Shown here piece after piece: positions 37,757-41,716 of a stretch of 41,716 bases of DNA. This DNA comes from JANRKN01 sp033763435 (GTDB lineage: Bacteria > Planctomycetota > Phycisphaerae > Phycisphaerales > UBA1924), in the NCBI GenBank assembly GCA_033763435.1, contig JANRKN010000036.1, forward strand, positions 1 through 41,716. Reading direction: 5' to 3'. Each line of letters begins with the position of its first letter. Position 1 is the first letter of the stretch. Position numbers and translations under genes: made by a program. The notes under the pieces are model-generated. The model saw only the letters and a program-made list of their open reading frames with translations, was not told the DNA's origin and did not search any database.

Positions 37757-39574
37757 TTAGAACGACGGAGCCTTGCCCTCTTCGGCGGGCGCGGGCTCGC
37801 CGGGCTCACCCTCTTCGCCCTGCGACATCGACTTCACGATGCCGCTGACGGTCGTGATGACGTCGGTGGGGACGAAGAGGCGGACCTGCACGCCCTGGTC
37901 GTGCGTGGTGCCGCCGATCGCGACCGGCGAGACCTTCTCGGGGATCTTCATTTCGCCGCCGCCGCCCATCATCATGAGGAAGCCCGACGCGAGGTCGAGG
38001 ATCGACTTGGTGCCGATGAACGCTTCGAACGTGCGATCGCTGGGCAGGTTCGCCGCGACGGCCTTGAGGTCCGCCGAGGCGCCCAGGCCCGAGCCGTCCT
38101 TCGCGGCCTTCAGCGCCGACGAAAGCAGCGGCGTGTTCTCCGACATCGTCATCACCACGCCGCCCTGCGCGGGCGCGACGAAGCCGCCGAGCTTCCCGCC
38201 CGGGCCCATGAGCTGCGACATCATCGACATCGCCATCTGCGCGTTGGGATCATTCGGGTCGGCCTTCATCGCCATCGACCACGAGTCGACCTTCGCGCCC
38301 TCGACCTCCTGCGCGCCGGGCTTGTAGCTCGTCTCGTAGGTCATGCCCTCGACCTGCTTGCCGTTGAAGTCCTCGTACATCTTCTTCATCGAGGCGGCAT
38401 ACTCGGCGGGCTTCTCGGTCTGCACGTACATCACCGTGCGCGAGAACAGGCCCGTCTGAAAGAGCGCGGGCGAGGAGCCCATCATGAACGTCAGGCCCGA
38501 CGTGCTGTCGATCTGATCCGAGAAGACCTTCATCGTGTCCGGCGGCAGCATGGGTTCGACCGCCTTGCCGCCCTCGGCCTTCGCGGCCTCAGCCGCCTTC
38601 TTCGCCGCGGCTTCCTGCATGCTCGCCATGTTCTTCACGATCTGGCGAATCCCCGCCGCGCTGGTGTCCACGCTGCCCGCGATCAGGAACTGATCGCTCG
38701 GCACGCGCGTCGTAAGCGCCGAGGCCTTGCCCTTGGCCGTGAAGAACTTCCCGACCTCGGAACCATCCTTGAACTGCGTGCCGATGTCGAGCGACACACC
38801 CTTCTCGCTCAGGCCGATCCCCAGCACGCCCACGCTCGCGTCACGGATCCACGAATTGGCGACGAGCTTGATCAGGTCCTGCTGCGCGGCGAGCTGGGCG
38901 CCCTGCGGGCCCGCCATCATCGCCATCATGCCCAGCGTCCCTTCCATCTGCTTCACGCCGTCCTTGAGCACCGGGCCCAGCGCCTCGACATTCGCGATGA
39001 TCACCGTGTCCGACGCGTCGCTGATCCGCTGCCCGTTGGCGCCCAGCGTCTTGGCGTGCGCGGCCTTCTGGCCCGCCTCACCCTTGAACCCCTCGAGCAC
39101 CTCTTCCTGAGGCGAAAGCGCCGCGAACCCGCCGCCCAGGTCCTTGATGTGCATCGACTGATCGCCGACCTTGATCGTGTTCCCCTCACCGCCCAGGCTC
39201 TTGGTCAGCTCGGCGTAGTTGCTCACGGGCACGACCATCACGATCGGCGGCTCGGCCTGGGCCATCTCGTCGCCCTGGGGGGGCGCGGGGGGCTTGAGCA
39301 TCACGATCGCGGCCGAGCCCTTGGCGTTCAGGCCGGGCGTCTTGAGCAGCGCGCCCGCCATCCCGAGCGGGCCCGTGTCCGTGATGCCCAGGCTCTTGGT
39401 CAGTTTCTCGAACTGCGTGTGGAAGCTCTCGAGGTCCTTGATCGCCGCGACGACCGCGGCATCCGCGGGCACGCGGTCCAACGCCGCGGGCAGGTCCGCC
39501 CGCGCCGAGAACGCCAGCCCCGCGACCAGCACGAGACCCATCACCTTCGACACCCTCGACGCGCGCGTGTACAT
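37757..39574 (-). CDS. Large secreted protein of unknown function (DUF3352-like)
   Basis: The 605-residue protein has a signal peptide (VMGLVLVAGLAFSARA) then LPAALDRVPADAAVVAAIKD, a start seen in DUF3352-type planctomycete proteins. The body alternates amphipathic helices and strands, with Met-rich stretches (LGMMAMMAGPQGA, MAMSMMSQLMG, FLMMMGGGGEM). An Ala/Lys-rich coiled region (QEAAAKKAAEAAKAEGG) is near the middle, and there is an acidic Pro/Glu/Gly-rich tail. No cysteine is visible in the mature chain. Function unknown. ATG 39574 has AAGGGA about 6 nt upstream. TATACT at 39652-39657 (minus strand) is a plausible -10, giving a ~70-nt leader. Confidence 0.82.
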   Translation of the reverse strand: MYTRASRVSKVMGLVLVAGLAFSARADLPAALDRVPADAAVVAAIKDLESFHTQFEKLTKSLGITDTGPLGMAGALLKTPGLNAKGSAAIVMLKPPAPPQGDEMAQAEPPIVMVVPVSNYAELTKSLGGEGNTIKVGDQSMHIKDLGGGFAALSPQEEVLEGFKGEAGQKAAHAKTLGANGQRISDASDTVIIANVEALGPVLKDGVKQMEGTLGMMAMMAGPQGAQLAAQQDLIKLVANSWIRDASVGVLGIGLSEKGVSLDIGTQFKDGSEVGKFFTAKGKASALTTRVPSDQFLIAGSVDTSAAGIRQIVKNMASMQEAAAKKAAEAAKAEGGKAVEPMLPPDTMKVFSDQIDSTSGLTFMMGSSPALFQTGLFSRTVMYVQTEKPAEYAASMKKMYEDFNGKQVEGMTYETSYKPGAQEVEGAKVDSWSMAMKADPNDPNAQMAMSMMSQLMGPGGKLGGFVAPAQGGVVMTMSENTPLLSSALKAAKDGSGLGASADLKAVAANLPSDRTFEAFIGTKSILDLASGFLMMMGGGGEMKIPEKVSPVAIGGTTHDQGVQVRLFVPTDVITTVSGIVKSMSQGEEGEPGEPAPAEEGKAPSF

Positions 39575-39822
39575 GCCCAATCCCTTTCGTTGCCCCACCG
39601 CCCTCACATCCGTTCGCCCCAACAACCCCCGCCGATGTCCTTCAGACGCCCAGTATACGGCCCGGTTCGGCCCGGCCCGCCGTTGCTCGGGCATCCGCGC
39701 CCTCGCGCGTAAATCTCTCAAAAACAACACGTTGCGCACAGACCGCCCCCACCCGCCGCCCGCACGGACGCCACACCCGCATGCGATGTTGATCGGATTC
39801 GGTCCGTCCGGGTTTCGGCGCC

Positions 39823-41716
39823 TTACAGCCCTTCGTCCTCGCGGTCCTGCGCCCGCTGGGCGCGCTGAGCCTCACGCTCGGCGCGAGCCTCGGCCTCGGC
39901 GCGGTCCACCGAGTCCTCGCCCAGGTCGTCTTCGTCCCGAGGCACGCGCGGGCCCGACTCGACCGCGAACGGCGGCACATCCGCGGTCAGCGTCACCCCG
40001 CCGACCACGCCGCCGCCGCCAGCCGCACCGTTGGCCTCGCTGCCCTCAAACAGCTGCGCCTGCCCCTCGCGCGGCGGCCAGCTCATGCCCTTGGACTCCG
40101 CCTCTTCCTTCGCCAGGCGCTTCATCAGGTCCCAGTCGCCCTCGGTGATCAGCACGTCGCGCGCGACCGAACCCTTGTGATCGCTGATGATCCCCGCGAT
40201 ACCCATCAGGTCGATCAGGCGGCTCGCGCGCGTGTACCCGATCGCCAGACGCCTCTGAAGCAGCGACACGCTCCCGCGCCGCGTCTCCAGCACGATCTCC
40301 ACCGCACGCTCGAACAGCGGGTCCTCCTGCGCGGCCTTCAGGCTCGCGCTGGAGTTGTTCTTGCTCTGCAGCAGGCGATCCTCGTCCGACAGCGAGGACA
40401 GACCCGTGCCCTCCTCGCCCGGACGGCGCAGCGTCAGCAGCTGACGCTCGAAGCTCGGCGCAGCGATCTCCTTCATGAACTTCACGACCTTGCGGATCTC
40501 CAGATCATCCACCAGCGTGCCCTGCGCACGCATCAGCTTGCTCGTCCGGGGCGACAGGAACAGCATGTCGCCCTGGCCCAGCAGCAGCTCGCCGCCCTTC
40601 TGATCCAGCACGATCCGCGAGTCCAGGCCCGACGCGACCTTGAACGTGATCCGGCACGGCATGTTGCCCTTGATCAGACCCGTCACCACGTTCGCCTGCG
40701 GGCGCTGCGTCGCCAGGATCAGGTGGATGCCCACCGCTCGCGCCTTCTGCGCGATCCGGATGATGTGGCTCTCCACCTCCTTGTTGGTCATCATCAGGTC
40801 CGCCAGCTCGTCGATGATGAACACCATGTACGGCAGCTTCTTGGGCGTCCGCGCCTCCTGCTCGGGCGTCTCGATCTTCAGACGCTCCTTCAGCTCGTCC
40901 CACGGCAGATCGTTGAAGCTCCCGATGTCCCGGCACCCCGCCTCCGCGAGCAGTTCGTAGCGCTCGTCCATCTTCGCGCACGCCCACTCGAGAATCGCCG
41001 CGGCCTTGGACATCTCCGTCACCACCGGGCACATCAGGTGAGGGATGTCCTTGAACTGGCTCATCTCGACCATCTTCGGGTCGACCAGCACCAGCTTCAG
41101 CTCGCTCGGCTTCTTCGTATAGAGGAAGCTCATGATGATCGTGTTCATGCACACGCTCTTGCCCGAGCCCGTCGTGCCCGCGATCAGCATGTGCGGCATC
41201 TGCGTCAGGTCCGCGATCAAGGGCTCGCCCGCCGCGTCCTTGCCCAGGAACATCGGCAGGCGCATCTTCGCGTACCGCTCGGGCTTGCTCATCAGCTCCT
41301 TGAGGCGCACCTTCTCCTTCGACGCGTTCGGCACCTCGATGCCGATTGTGTCGCGCCCGGCCTGATTCGCCACGATGCGGATGTTGATCGCCTTGAGCGC
41401 GCGCGCCAGGTCCGAGTCGATCGCCTCGACCTGCGACACCTTCGTCCCGGGCGCCAGGCGCACCTGATACATCGTGATCACCGGGCCCGACTCGATGCCC
41501 ACCACCTCGCCGTCGATCTTGTACTGCTTGAGCGAGCTCTCCAGCGCCTGCGCCTGCTCGCGGACGTACTCCTCCAGCTTGGCGTTGAAGTTCTCCTCGG
41601 GCTCTTCGAGGATGTCCAGCCCCGGGAACTGATACACCTTGCCCTCGGGCACGCCGTCGCCGGGGTTCGCGCTCTCGGCCTCGGCGCCGTGCAGCGCCTT
41701 GAGGTCCGCCTCGGTC
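39823..41716 (-). CDS. ftsK: DNA translocase FtsK/SpoIIIE, N-terminal part outside the window
   Basis: FtsK is the hexameric motor that pumps chromosome ends through the division septum. The frame is open to the window edge, so the start and the membrane domain lie beyond 41716; about 630 C-terminal residues are visible. They show the alpha/beta motor domain: VGIESGPVITMYQVRLAPG, Walker A MLIAGTTGSGKSVCMNTI, Walker B MVFIIDELADLMM, ATQRPQANVVTGLIKGNMP, and SRIVLDQKGGELLLGQGDML. The DNA-orienting winged-helix gamma domain follows (SLLQRRLAIGYTRASRLIDL). Unusually, about 90 residues follow gamma, Gly-rich then strongly Arg/Glu/Asp-charged, ending EDEGL. KOPS-type guiding sequences cannot be identified from this window. 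Confidence 0.96.
   Translation of the reverse strand, partial: TEADLKALHGAEAESANPGDGVPEGKVYQFPGLDILEEPEENFNAKLEEYVREQAQALESSLKQYKIDGEVVGIESGPVITMYQVRLAPGTKVSQVEAIDSDLARALKAINIRIVANQAGRDTIGIEVPNASKEKVRLKELMSKPERYAKMRLPMFLGKDAAGEPLIADLTQMPHMLIAGTTGSGKSVCMNTIIMSFLYTKKPSELKLVLVDPKMVEMSQFKDIPHLMCPVVTEMSKAAAILEWACAKMDERYELLAEAGCRDIGSFNDLPWDELKERLKIETPEQEARTPKKLPYMVFIIDELADLMMTNKEVESHIIRIAQKARAVGIHLILATQRPQANVVTGLIKGNMPCRITFKVASGLDSRIVLDQKGGELLLGQGDMLFLSPRTSKLMRAQGTLVDDLEIRKVVKFMKEIAAPSFERQLLTLRRPGEEGTGLSSLSDEDRLLQSKNNSSASLKAAQEDPLFERAVEIVLETRRGSVSLLQRRLAIGYTRASRLIDLMGIAGIISDHKGSVARDVLITEGDWDLMKRLAKEEAESKGMSWPPREGQAQLFEGSEANGAAGGGGVVGGVTLTADVPPFAVESGPRVPRDEDDLGEDSVDRAEAEARAEREAQRAQRAQDREDEGL

Overview
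The window is very GC-rich, densely coded bacterial chromosome. The best guess is a planctomycete of the Phycisphaerae. The clues are a small secreted protein ending in a PEP-CTERM-like anchor (VPSPG, hydrophobic stretch, RRRR), large secreted proteins without clear relatives, TPR proteins, and palindromic plus heptamer intergenic repeats. I saw no phage, plasmid, insertion sequence, CRISPR or rRNA. One tRNA gene, Arg(CCT), is present. The taxonomic call is inference from gene content only.

Layout. 1-1773 is the 3' part of der (ribosome-assembly GTPase) with an unusual lysine-rich insertion. 1783-7879 is a minus-strand run of five closely spaced genes: glycosyltransferase, secreted alpha/beta hydrolase, membrane-anchored SelL-like thiol-redox protein, FAD oxidoreductase and TspO. 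7918-11411 is a plus-strand run: nnrE, a bifunctional-nuclease-domain protein, truD and a HAD hydrolase. 11428-18218 is minus strand: a YyaL-type thioredoxin protein fused to a DsbD-alpha-like domain, an unknown protein, a secreted hydrolase, the PEP-CTERM protein and galE. Then follow a DUF368 transporter (+), tRNA-Arg (-), a DUF4097 lipoprotein (-) and ychF (+).

21824-22474 is a gene-free block of nested palindromes flanked by two heptamer arrays. It precedes a GH31 alpha-glucosidase (+). Next come a decayed DinB/TPR chimera (-), a DUF1579 protein (-), aldose 1-epimerase (+), an EVE-domain protein (+), and an outer-membrane-type gene broken by an in-frame TAA (+). 29559-33972 holds glutamate dehydrogenase (-), a YeiH-type exporter (-), a class V PLP enzyme (+) and cysteine dioxygenase (+). 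These read as a cysteine-to-sulfite catabolic and export module. 34116-36184 is an unrecognised secreted protein/TPR protein pair. The window closes on the minus strand with a tRNA-dihydrouridine synthase, a DUF3088 protein, a large secreted protein with a good terminator, and the 3' part of ftsK.

The most general signal is in the start regions. Several first-in-transcript genes have a TANNNT hexamer exactly 5 nt (once 6, once 7) before the start codon, always ending in GC, and no Shine-Dalgarno. This suggests leaderless mRNAs. Other genes have clear Shine-Dalgarno sites. The most coherent functional proposal is the sulfur module. The most unusual DNA structure is the composite repeat at 21847-22368.
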